DNA of 64,000 bases from UBA2330 sp049293015 (GTDB lineage Bacteria > Bacteroidota > Ignavibacteria > Tepidaquicellales > Tepidaquicellaceae): assembly GCA_049293015.1 (NCBI GenBank), contig JBATSB010000114.1, forward strand, positions 1 to 64,000, read 5' to 3'. The first letter of the stretch is position 1. Every line of letters begins with the position of its first letter. Shown here one piece after another: positions 54,328 to 61,998 of the stretch. Position numbers and translations under genes: made by a program. Below the pieces are notes generated by a model. The model was not told the origin of the DNA, did no database searches, and saw nothing but the letters and a program-made list of their open reading frames with translations.

Positions 54328-55278
54328 TTATAAGTTATCTTTAAAATTCCTGCACATACAGACAGCAATCTCTGCAGCTAACCCCGCATTATTCAATACA
54401 AGATTTATATTGGATTCAAGACTTTTGCCACCAGTAATTTTTTTGATTTCAGATAGAAGGAATGGTGTTACATCTTTACCTATAATATTATTATCATTTG
54501 CCTTTTCCAATGCGACTTCAATCGCATTATCAATTAATTTTTTATCCATTGAAAATTCTTCAGGTATAGGATTAGCAATTATCACTCCACCTTTAAGACC
54601 AAGCTCCCATTTGATTTGAACTACTGAAGCAATTTCTTCAGATGAATTTAATTTATAATTAACTTTAAAACCGGATTCCCTTGTATAGAAGGCTGGAAAT
54701 TCTTCAGTCTTATAACCGATGACAGGTACTCCCAATGTCTCCAGATATTCGAGAGTAAGTCCGATATCTAATATTGATTTCACACCTGCTGAAACTACTG
54801 CAACATTTGTATTTGCCAGTTCAGTCAGGTCTGCCGAAATATCAAAAGTATTCATCGCATTTCTGTGCACACCGCCGATCCCGCCTGTCGCAAATATTTT
54901 TATTCCCGCCATCTCTGCAAAGATCATAGTCGCAGCGACAGTAGTAGCAGCATTAAGCTTTTGAGAAATAATAAACGGAATATCCCTTCTTGATGCTTTG
55001 AGAATTTCCTGTCCGGTAGAATTTCCATTTGCCAAAATCTCAAGATCTTCTTCAGACAAACCCGCTTTGATCTTTCCTTTTATTATGGCAATAGTAGCAG
55101 GTACTGCACCGTTATCTCTCACAGTATTTTCCACTTCCAAAGCAGTTTCATGATTCTGCGGATAAGGCATTCCGTGAGAAATTATCGTCGACTCTAAAGC
55201 GACAATTGGTTTATTTTCCTCAAGTGCCGTTTTTACTTCTTCTGATAATATCAGATATTCAGGGTTTAAAATATTCAT
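54328..55278 (-). CDS. psuG: Pseudouridine-5'-phosphate glycosidase
   Basis: A 316-residue PsuG with the core motifs E-S-T-I-I-S-H-G-M-P-Y-P, G-K-I-K-A-G-L, K-L-N-A-A-T-T-V-A-A-T and F-A-T-G-G-I-G-G-V-H-R (lysine and glutamate of the active site). It splits pseudouridine-5'-phosphate into uracil and ribose-5-phosphate. It starts inside the last 20 bp of the kinase gene, so the pair is translationally coupled as a pseudouridine-degrading operon. Full family length. Confidence 0.95.
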   Translation of the reverse strand: MNILNPEYLILSEEVKTALEENKPIVALESTIISHGMPYPQNHETALEVENTVRDNGAVPATIAIIKGKIKAGLSEEDLEILANGNSTGQEILKASRRDIPFIISQKLNAATTVAATMIFAEMAGIKIFATGGIGGVHRNAMNTFDISADLTELANTNVAVVSAGVKSILDIGLTLEYLETLGVPVIGYKTEEFPAFYTRESGFKVNYKLNSSEEIASVVQIKWELGLKGGVIIANPIPEEFSMDKKLIDNAIEVALEKANDNNIIGKDVTPFLLSEIKKITGGKSLESNINLVLNNAGLAAEIAVCMCRNFKDNL

Positions 55279-56224
55279 TTATTCGATTTTCAAAACAATT
55301 TAATAATTTTTTTTTGCTGAGTTCAGGCGATACAGTTTCATATGAACCTAAAGCAAATGCAGCCGCACAAACTCCCATATTTACTGATCCAAACGGTTTT
55401 TCATTTTCATAATACTTATATAATTCATAAAATATAAATCCTGCGTCAAAAGCATCTCCTGCCCCGCAGACATCTGCAATCACAACTTCAGGAGCTTTGT
55501 AATTATCTATAAATTTTTCACTGACATCAAGAATGTCTACACCTTTTTTATCCTTTTTTAAAATTATTACCGAATACTTTTTTGATTTCTCACTATTAAT
55601 AATTTCAAGCAGTTCATCATTGTTTTTATAATCTCCAAAAAGTCTTACAAACTCTGATTGATTCAGTGACAGAAAATTTATCTTACCCGAAATATTATTT
55701 ACTTTTTCCGCTTTCTCTGCAGAGACAACTGAGACAAATACCGGTACAGAAAGTTCATTACACAATTTTACTGTTACATCTAATGTTTCATCGGAGAGAT
55801 TTGTATCTACTACCACCATTGAACTGTTCAATATTTCCCCTTTAATTTTCTCTATATATTCAGTGGTAATATGCTTTACAGAATTTTCAGTATTATTGAC
55901 TGCATAAAACAAGCTCTGACTTTTATTTGAGACAGATAAATAAGCAGACGTACTTAACTCTCTGGATTTCAAAATATATCCGGTATTTACTTTCTTTTTT
56001 TTGAGAATGTCTAAAATAAAATTACCGTAATGATCATCACCTACTGAACCGAACAGATTAACTTCGACATCAAGCTGAGCCAGGTTCTGAGCGATATTAC
56101 AAGCCACACCGCCCGGCGAGATTCTTACTATACCCGGATAAGAATCCGACTCGATATTTTCAGAATCTGCGATCCCTTTCAAATCAATATTAATTCCGCC
56201 AATGACAGTTACAGGATATTTCAT
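55259..56224 (-). CDS. psuK: PfkB-family pseudouridine kinase
   Basis: A 321-residue ribokinase-fold kinase with G-G-I-N-I-D at the start, G-G-V-A-C-N-I-A-Q-N-L near 40, and D-V-C-G-A-G-D-A-F-D-A-G-F near 255. PsuK phosphorylates pseudouridine to the substrate of PsuG; the adjacent psuG makes this the best call among PfkB kinases. No transporter gene is nearby. It is transcribed away from the hip operon. Confidence 0.9.
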   Translation of the reverse strand: MKYPVTVIGGINIDLKGIADSENIESDSYPGIVRISPGGVACNIAQNLAQLDVEVNLFGSVGDDHYGNFILDILKKKKVNTGYILKSRELSTSAYLSVSNKSQSLFYAVNNTENSVKHITTEYIEKIKGEILNSSMVVVDTNLSDETLDVTVKLCNELSVPVFVSVVSAEKAEKVNNISGKINFLSLNQSEFVRLFGDYKNNDELLEIINSEKSKKYSVIILKKDKKGVDILDVSEKFIDNYKAPEVVIADVCGAGDAFDAGFIFYELYKYYENEKPFGSVNMGVCAAAFALGSYETVSPELSKKKLLNCFENRINEYFKP

Positions 56225-56386
56225 AAAAAATTTTAATCAAATTTAGATTGATAAAATAAAACTTTATAAGATAAATTGCAGTGGGTATTTAGTAGTTTTT
56301 TTTTTTGAAGAAATTGTTTGCCTTCTGATATATCATTTTTCATAATAATATTTAATAATTTTTCATATAATTAATCTCATATTTTT

Positions 56387-56525
56387 TATACCCGTTAAGG
56401 TATAATAAATCAATAAATATTATATTTATACCCGTAAAGGTATAATATCTATATAACTGAATATACTATACCCTTTAGGGTGCAATTTTGCAATAATTTT
56501 TATATATTATACCCTAAAAGGTATA
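56387..56525 (+). promoter_or_regulatory. Four evenly spaced palindromic operators of the hip operon
   Basis: Four copies of an 18-bp palindrome TATACC-N6-GGTATA: 56387-56404, 56427-56444, 56467-56484 (right arm changed to GGTGCA, inner bases more symmetrical) and 56508-56525. Start-to-start spacing is 40, 40 and 41 bp, close to four helical turns, so all would face one side of the DNA. The last site ends 3 bp before the hipB start. They resemble the E. coli HipB operator TATCC-N8-GGATA in layout. The psuK start is on the other side of the region. Confidence 0.88.
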
Positions 56526-56528
56526 ACT

Positions 56529-56750
56529 ATGGAATTAAATGAATTTGTAAAAGAGAAAAGAAAGCTAACAAACCTTACACAATCCGAAATGGCTGAAAAG
56601 GCAGGAGTTGGTTTGCGTTTTGTAAGAGAGCTCGAGCGGGGTAAGGAAACATTAAGACTCGACAAAGTAAATCAGGTATTGAAATTATTCGGATACACTA
56701 CAGGAGCTATTCATATAAATTCTATTAAAAATACTGATGAGAAAAGCTGA
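56529..56750 (+). CDS. hipB: HipB-like helix-turn-helix antitoxin/regulator
   Basis: A 73-residue Cro/C1-type DNA-binding protein: T-Q-S-E-M-A-E-K-A-G-V-G-L-R-F-V-R-E-L-E-R-G-K (about 17-39) is the helix-turn-helix, followed by L-D-K-V-N-Q-V-L-K-L-F-G-Y. It probably binds the four palindromes just upstream and represses the operon. It overlaps the next gene by 14 bp. The short tail after the HTH gives no toxin-neutralising extension, as in HipBST where a separate HipS antitoxin does this. Confidence 0.9.
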   Translation: MELNEFVKEKRKLTNLTQSEMAEKAGVGLRFVRELERGKETLRLDKVNQVLKLFGYTTGAIHINSIKNTDEKS

Positions 56751-57084
56751 AATAAAAATAAATGATCAGACTGCCGGCTGGCTTACTGAAGATGAAAATG
56801 GTTATCATTATTCTTATGATGAAAATTATTTGAAGTCTGAAAATCCAATTGCCATTAGTGTGACATTGCCATTACAGGATAAAAGTTATACGGATAAAGT
56901 TCTGTTTTCATTTTTTGACGGATTGATTCCGGAAGGATGGCTTTTAGACATAGCTGAGAAAAACTGGAAACTTAATCCGCGTGACCGCATGGGACTTCTG
57001 TTAGCATGCTGCAAAGACTGCATTGGAGCGGTAAGTGTACATCCGGTAAATGATTTAGAATCAGAGAAAAAGGAGAAAGAATAA
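56737..57084 (+). CDS. hipS: HipS-like protein: HipA N-terminal subdomain encoded alone
   Basis: A 115-residue protein matching the HipA N-terminal subdomain 1: D-Q-T-A-G-W-L, Y-L-K-S-E-N-P-I-A-I-S-V-T-L-P-L-Q, F-F-D-G-L-I-P-E-G-W-L-L and L-L-A-C-C-K-D-C-I-G-A-V-S-V. In ordinary HipA this is fused to the kinase. In HipBST systems the separate HipS is the antitoxin of HipT. Here it overlaps hipB by 14 bp and stops 1 nt before hipT, so the three are expressed together. Confidence 0.87.
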   Translation: MRKAEIKINDQTAGWLTEDENGYHYSYDENYLKSENPIAISVTLPLQDKSYTDKVLFSFFDGLIPEGWLLDIAEKNWKLNPRDRMGLLLACCKDCIGAVSVHPVNDLESEKKEKE

Positions 57085-57085
57085 A

Positions 57086-58030
57086 ATGAATAGATGTTTG
57101 TATTGCTACCAGCTTTTAAATAAAAAAGAAACAGACTTTCATTCAGCATGCAGCAGGAAATTTTTTAATAAGTCAGTTCCGCCTGAATTACTTTACAATG
57201 AAATGCAGATGGAAGATTTAGCCCAAAAAGTAATCAAAAGTCATAAGACTGTTACTGGCGTACAGCCAAAGCTATCTTTAGATATTACTAAAAGTAAAAA
57301 TTCTGAAGGTAAGCAAAGATTTACAATCGTTGGACTTTGGGGAAGTTATATTCTAAAACCTCCTACGGCAAAATTTCCTCAATTGCCTGAGATCGAAGAC
57401 CTTACAATGCATCTTGCAAATATCGCAAAGATAAAAGTTGTTCCGCATAGTCTGATAAAACTTCAGTCAGGGAACCTTGCATACATTACAAAAAGAATTG
57501 ACCGCTCAAAAAAAGGTAAGCTGCCTATGGAAGATATGTGTCAGATCACTGAAAGATTGACAGAGCATAAATATCAGGGCTCATATGAACAGATAGCTAA
57601 AGCAATAAAAAATTTTTCCACTAACCCCGGACTTGATGTTGTTAATTTTTTTGAACAGGTATTATTTTCATTTCTGACAGGAAATTCGGATATGCATCTG
57701 AAAAATTTTTCATTGATCAATAATGATATTGTCGGCAATACATTGTCACCTGCATATGACATGGTAGCTACACAATTAGTAATGCCTGAGGATAAAGAGG
57801 ATCTGGCTTTGACTTTAAATGGCAAAAAACGAAAACTTAAAAGAGATGATTTTAATATCGCATTCAGCAATTCAAATTTAGAAACCAAGCAGATAGAAAA
57901 TATTTTCAAAAAAATGGAAAGTGTAAAACAAAATTGGAAGGAGTTTATTGATATTAGTTTTATCAGTGATGAATTAAAAACTGCTTATAAAAAATTGATT
58001 GAGGATCGGTTTGAAAGGCTTAACAATTAA
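57086..58030 (+). CDS. hipT: HipT-like serine/threonine kinase toxin
   Basis: A 314-residue HipA-family kinase lacking the N-terminal subdomain. A Cys/His cluster C4-x2-C7...H19-x2-C22 may bind zinc. The Gly-rich loop is T55-V-T57-G-V-Q-P-K-L, with threonines where HipT relatives carry SxS autophosphorylation serines. K91 in Y-I-L-K-P-P, the catalytic loop G-N-S-D202-M-H-L-K-N, and D225 in P-A-Y-D complete the kinase. Known HipT targets TrpS and HipA targets GltX; the target here is unknown. Full length for the short form. Confidence 0.88.
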   Translation: MNRCLYCYQLLNKKETDFHSACSRKFFNKSVPPELLYNEMQMEDLAQKVIKSHKTVTGVQPKLSLDITKSKNSEGKQRFTIVGLWGSYILKPPTAKFPQLPEIEDLTMHLANIAKIKVVPHSLIKLQSGNLAYITKRIDRSKKGKLPMEDMCQITERLTEHKYQGSYEQIAKAIKNFSTNPGLDVVNFFEQVLFSFLTGNSDMHLKNFSLINNDIVGNTLSPAYDMVATQLVMPEDKEDLALTLNGKKRKLKRDDFNIAFSNSNLETKQIENIFKKMESVKQNWKEFIDISFISDELKTAYKKLIEDRFERLNN

Positions 58031-58657
58031 TTTAGGTTCTATATGAAATAGTGTGAATTTAATATTAACACATCTTTAGTGCTCGTTCCCAATCTCCCAG
58101 ATTGGGAACGCACTTGAAATTGAAACTCCGTTTCAAATAAGACCTGAGAATTATATAACCAATCTTTGGCTAATGAGGATTGGATCTGTATACTTTTTAG
58201 AACAGAATTTCCTGTATTAAAAAATTTATTTGGTGATCGGTAATATTCACATCGGAATCAATTTACATCACAACCTAAAGGTTGCGGCTACAGTCAATTA
58301 ACATGTTTTCGGACAATACAGTGAATAAAGAATTGATGAAATTTGTGAAAAAACAAAAGTTTTTTTCGAACGATTTTCCACTATAAATCATATAGCACCT
58401 TAATTTATAAGTGAATTTAAAAATCAATTTTTTACAATATTCAAATTTTAATAATGAAACATCTATCCAACTCAAAAGCCATCTGCCTTAAATAAAACAA
58501 CATGATAATTTTTATTTTCTAAAGCGTCCTCCTCTCTGTAGCCTTAATAAAACAGCGTTTTTTAAGCATATTCTTTTGGAAAGTATGCTTGTAACAAAAG
58601 ATGTAAAACGTTATTATTAAATACATAAATAAAATTTTTTTGAAAGGAGAGTTTATT
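58031..58657. other. Intergenic region with palindromic repeats and a leader hairpin
   Basis: About 630 bp without a gene. CGTTCCCAATCT/AGATTGGGAACG (58084-58110, 3-nt loop) and TTGAAAC/GTTTCAA (58120-58136) form a repeat related to 24511. CAACCTAAAGGTTG (58271-58284) repeats 18234. Before the next gene is AAGCATA/TATGCTT (58564-58570 and 58584-58590) inside a weaker CGTTTT/AAAACG stem, in the likely leader. SD AAAGGAG (58642-58648) fixes the next start. Confidence 0.65.
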
Positions 58658-59863
58658 ATGTTACATAACTACCCCGTTATAGATGTTAAGGAAGACCCCA
58701 ATTATTATTCAGCGTTGGAAGTTTTAAGCTGCATTCTTTACCATGAATTTCCGGATGAGGATGTCCTGAAAGAAATTTACGGAAAACTTACACCTGTAAT
58801 AATTTATCAGCTTGAAAGATATTTTGAAAATTTTCCCCGAAAAAATTTCAATGTCCGACAGCATTACGAGTTTACATCCGTGATTTCGAAAGCTCGCTTA
58901 AAGCTTGAAGAAAATACGGAGTTTGCAAGACTCCATTCTAAAATACTCTATAATCAAATTCCGGACATAGACGAAGTCTATCCGCTTTATGGTAAGTATT
59001 CGGAAGATGTAATAAAGATCCTGCGGCTTTACAAAAAGGAAAATCTAAAGCGAAGGTGTGGAATTCCTGCTGCTGTACATTCATCAAGAGTTGGTGCAAT
59101 TGTATTCACACTTAATTTTGACGATGTAGGTCACAGCGAATTTAGCACATCAGCTTTTATGCACGACAGCATCGAAGACCTTATTAAATCCCAAAAGAAG
59201 CAGAGTGACCATTACGGAATAATGGGAATTGAAAATTTCATAAGTGATTATATACCTGAAAAGCTTCAGCCGAGTATCAGACAATTGACAAATCATTATT
59301 CTCTGATTCTGAATTATTTGAAATATCTTTTAATCATGGGTGACAAACATTTGAAAGTAAGTAATCTGCTTTTGGAAATGGACAAACTCAGATCAATTGA
59401 TTGGACTCTGCAGAAGGAAGCACAAAAACTACATGATCTTTTAAAGATCATGGAACCGTATGATCCTTCTTTTGATGAGGTAAAATGGGGAAGTTATAAG
59501 ACCTTGTATATCAAAGAACTGGCAGATAATGCAAAGGAAATGACGGATTTCAGAACGTTTGAAATTAAGTCAATTGACCTGACTGATAATGCACACAGCA
59601 GCGCAGCTTTGTCAATGTCTGAAAAGCTGAAGAATATTCAAAAGCTTGCTATCTGGGCATCGCATGGTTACGAACTTCGTACCAACTGGCTGCCGACGAA
59701 TAATTTTATTCAGGAAGTTTTTGAAGATGCACTTGTTTATGCTGAAAATCTTGTAATAAAAGATTTTCTTGAACCTGTTTCAAAACAGGATTTCTTTGCA
59801 TCGGCACTGTATAAAATCCAGGAATTAAAATCGGTGTTTTATGTGAAAATAGTTAATAGTTAG
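58658..59863 (+). CDS. HD-domain protein, RelA/SpoT-hydrolase-like
   Basis: A 401-residue protein with an HD hydrolase core like the (p)ppGpp-hydrolase half of RelA/SpoT: an H-S-S-R-V-G helix, F-M-H-D-S-I-E-D, and later K-S-I-D-L-T-D-N-A-H. No synthetase, TGS or ACT domain follows, so it is either a stand-alone alarmone hydrolase or another HD enzyme. About 125 residues precede the HD motif. The ATG at 58658 has a good Shine-Dalgarno 9 nt upstream, unusual in this window, so the in-frame TTG at 58640 is rejected. Confidence 0.7.
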   Translation: MLHNYPVIDVKEDPNYYSALEVLSCILYHEFPDEDVLKEIYGKLTPVIIYQLERYFENFPRKNFNVRQHYEFTSVISKARLKLEENTEFARLHSKILYNQIPDIDEVYPLYGKYSEDVIKILRLYKKENLKRRCGIPAAVHSSRVGAIVFTLNFDDVGHSEFSTSAFMHDSIEDLIKSQKKQSDHYGIMGIENFISDYIPEKLQPSIRQLTNHYSLILNYLKYLLIMGDKHLKVSNLLLEMDKLRSIDWTLQKEAQKLHDLLKIMEPYDPSFDEVKWGSYKTLYIKELADNAKEMTDFRTFEIKSIDLTDNAHSSAALSMSEKLKNIQKLAIWASHGYELRTNWLPTNNFIQEVFEDALVYAENLVIKDFLEPVSKQDFFASALYKIQELKSVFYVKIVNS

Positions 59864-60065
59864 TAGTTAATAGTTAATTTTGCGAGTCTTTGGTTATTGC
59901 TCAATTACTATTTTATCTTATTTGATTTCGCATTGGCTTGTTCAGTCTTGTCAATTTGCAAAATCCGATTGGCTTTGAAGTTATATCCTGATTTCACTAA
60001 GATTTGAGATTGATATGTTAGTGGAATTGGGATATACAATTTTTTGTAAAACATAATTTTATCAT

Positions 60066-60305
60066 ATGCATACAGTAACAATGTCTTCGAAATTTCAGAT
60101 TATCATTCCAAAGGAGATTCGTGAAAAATTCGATTTAAGACCCGGAGATAAACTTCAGGTTCTTGGGTATGAGAATAGAATAGAATTATTTATTGTCAAA
60201 GACATTAAAAAGCCGCGTGGATTTTTAAATGGAATGGATACAGATATTGGAAGAGAGGATCGTGACTTTACAGATCTGCCAGGCGTAAAATTCATCAAAA
60301 AATAA
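60066..60305 (+). CDS. AbrB/SpoVT-type DNA-binding protein
   Basis: A 79-residue protein with an N-terminal swapped-hairpin AbrB domain: V-T-M-S-S-K-F-Q-I-I-I-P-K-E-I-R-E-K-F and D-L-R-P-G-D-K-L-Q-V-L. Such proteins are often antitoxins (MazE or VapB-like) or regulators. The tail G-F-L-N-G-M-D-T-D-I is typical of PIN-linked antitoxins, but no PIN or other toxin gene is adjacent: dinB follows. It may be an orphan antitoxin. Confidence 0.85.
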   Translation: MHTVTMSSKFQIIIPKEIREKFDLRPGDKLQVLGYENRIELFIVKDIKKPRGFLNGMDTDIGREDRDFTDLPGVKFIKK

Positions 60306-60336
60306 CTTCTGTATTTTCCCCTTTAAATTTAACTTT

Positions 60337-60358
60337 ATACCATATATCATTATGGTAT
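60337..60358. promoter_or_regulatory. 22-bp palindrome before or at the dinB start
   Basis: ATACCATA and TATGGTAT (60337-60344 and 60351-60358) with a 6-bp spacer. It overlaps the first possible ATG of dinB (60357), so it is either an operator in the promoter of a shorter gene or sits at the start. It may be a damage-response operator; the consensus for this lineage is not known to me. Confidence 0.5.
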
Positions 60359-61652
60359 GCAAACAATCAGCTCTTCATTTTTTATTCCCCGCGAGGGGAC
60401 GGATTTCGATGACCTCTACAGGAGAGTGCGCATCATGCCGCTTTATTCATTTCCGCATACAAAGGATCTGAACTGGAGGATCCGAGAACACCGTAACAGG
60501 TTCTTTCTCCACATCGATTTTGATGCATTCTATGCGCAGGTCGAGCAGCGGGACAATATAAAGCTCCGCGGGAAGCCGGTCTCTGTCGGCGGAACAGGCG
60601 GCGGCAAAGGGATTGTCATGACGGCTTCTTATGAGGCGAGAGCTTTTGGAGTCGATACGGGAATGTCTGTACTCGAGGCGAAAAGGATCTGCCCACAGCT
60701 TATTTCACTGCCGTGTTACGGTCCGAAATACGAAAGCATCATGCTCAGTCTGATGAGTGCGCTGAAGGAATTCGTTCCCGAAGACTGCATCGAACAGTAC
60801 AGTATTGATGAATGTTTTGTAGATCTCACAGGCGTTGCAAAGGATTATTTCGAAGCTGCAAAAACTACCGGAGCGATCAAACGGAAGATACGCGAACTCG
60901 AAAACCTCACCGCTTCAATGGGATTATCATACAATAAAACGTATGCAAAGCTTGCAACCAAGCTTCACAAACCCGACGGATTTTCCGTGATCACACAGGA
61001 GAATAAAGAGAAGATATTTTCTATGCCGGCGAATAAACTCTGGGGTGTCGGAAGGAGAAATGAGATGCGTATGCTGATGCTCGGTATCAGAACGATCCGC
61101 GACCTTGCAGACAGCAATGAGAGAATGCTGCGGCAGGAATTCGGAGTGAACGGTCTTGTCTTCCGCAAACTCGCGCGCGGAGAAGATACCTCCGAAATTT
61201 TCCGAAAAGAAAAAAAAGAAAAGTCGCTTAATCATTATCATACCTTATCTGAGCCGATCTACAAAACCGCTGATGTCAGAAAAGAGATAAGAAGGATAGG
61301 TGAGTTTATCTGCAGAAAGCTGCGTTCGAAGAGTCTCGTAGCGGGATTCATGCATCTGTCGGTTCGTCTCGAGAATCTGAGATATTCATCTGATCTCGTG
61401 CGTCTGACAAGCTATACCAATGACGACAGGGAAATATTCAACACTGCAGCATCCATTTACAGCCGTCTTCACAAGCCGACAAGGGAAATGAAAGGACGTC
61501 AGTTCGGAATGGGTGTGTACGATCTTCATCTCGATCTAAAAGAAAGAAATCTCAATCTCTTTGAAAATGAGCCGACACTTCCTTACAGCGCTCTTGATAA
61601 GCTGAAATCAAAATACGGTGAAGGCGTGATACGGGTTGGACTTGAAAATTGA
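60357..61652 (+). CDS. dinB: DNA polymerase IV (Y-family, DinB)
   Basis: A 431-residue translesion polymerase: H-I-D-F-D-A-F-Y-A-Q-V-E (metal carboxylate D), the steric-gate/finger region G-K-P-V-S-V-G-G, Y-S-I-D-E-C-F-V-D-L, helix-hairpin-helix near 225-245 and a little-finger domain at about 290-400. It has about 50 extra residues before the conserved start; an internal ATG at 60435 (residue 27) is an alternative. Its G+C content is clearly higher than that of its neighbours, which suggests transfer or selection. It lacks a C-terminal beta-clamp motif that I can be sure of. Confidence 0.92.
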   Translation: MQTISSSFFIPREGTDFDDLYRRVRIMPLYSFPHTKDLNWRIREHRNRFFLHIDFDAFYAQVEQRDNIKLRGKPVSVGGTGGGKGIVMTASYEARAFGVDTGMSVLEAKRICPQLISLPCYGPKYESIMLSLMSALKEFVPEDCIEQYSIDECFVDLTGVAKDYFEAAKTTGAIKRKIRELENLTASMGLSYNKTYAKLATKLHKPDGFSVITQENKEKIFSMPANKLWGVGRRNEMRMLMLGIRTIRDLADSNERMLRQEFGVNGLVFRKLARGEDTSEIFRKEKKEKSLNHYHTLSEPIYKTADVRKEIRRIGEFICRKLRSKSLVAGFMHLSVRLENLRYSSDLVRLTSYTNDDREIFNTAASIYSRLHKPTREMKGRQFGMGVYDLHLDLKERNLNLFENEPTLPYSALDKLKSKYGEGVIRVGLEN

Positions 61653-61667
61653 ATTTTATATAGAAAC

Positions 61668-61979
61668 TTATTTCCTCAGCAGTGCAATCGAAAAATCAAA
61701 AAATTCCGCAGTCATTAAATTTCCAATTATCGCAGGATCATTATCCATATATCCTCTGGCTTCTTCTTCAGAATCGGCTTCGATAATTATAATACCGAGA
61801 TCTTTATCGGTCATCGGTTCATTCACAGTTCTGCCTGCAAGAAATACATTTCCCTTATTCGTCAGATCTTTTAGATAATTGAAATGCACTCCGACAAGTT
61901 CAATTTCTTTTTCAGTCCAGTCTTCGCTTCTGTAAAAAGAAGGATTCAGTTTAAGGATGTAACAATAAAAGTTATTCAT
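61668..61979 (-). CDS. YciI-like (YCII-related domain) protein
   Basis: A 103-residue protein with the ferredoxin-like YCII fold: N-F-Y-C-Y-I-L-K-L-N-P at the start, H-F-N-Y-L-K-D-L, G-N-V-F-L-A-G-R-T, D-L-G-I-I-I-I-E-A-D and the D-P-A-I-I-G turn. Members are small enzymes or accessory proteins of unclear role; the conserved His-Asp pair is present as H-F / D-P. Its 3' end converges with dinB. Confidence 0.82.
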   Translation of the reverse strand: MNNFYCYILKLNPSFYRSEDWTEKEIELVGVHFNYLKDLTNKGNVFLAGRTVNEPMTDKDLGIIIIEADSEEEARGYMDNDPAIIGNLMTAEFFDFSIALLRK

Positions 61980-61998
61980 TAATAAAATATTAAATTAG

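Noticed and set aside
58275..58475. Minus-strand open frame of 66 codons
   Set aside because: It lies across a dispersed repeat and AT-rich DNA, with no motif or start signal.
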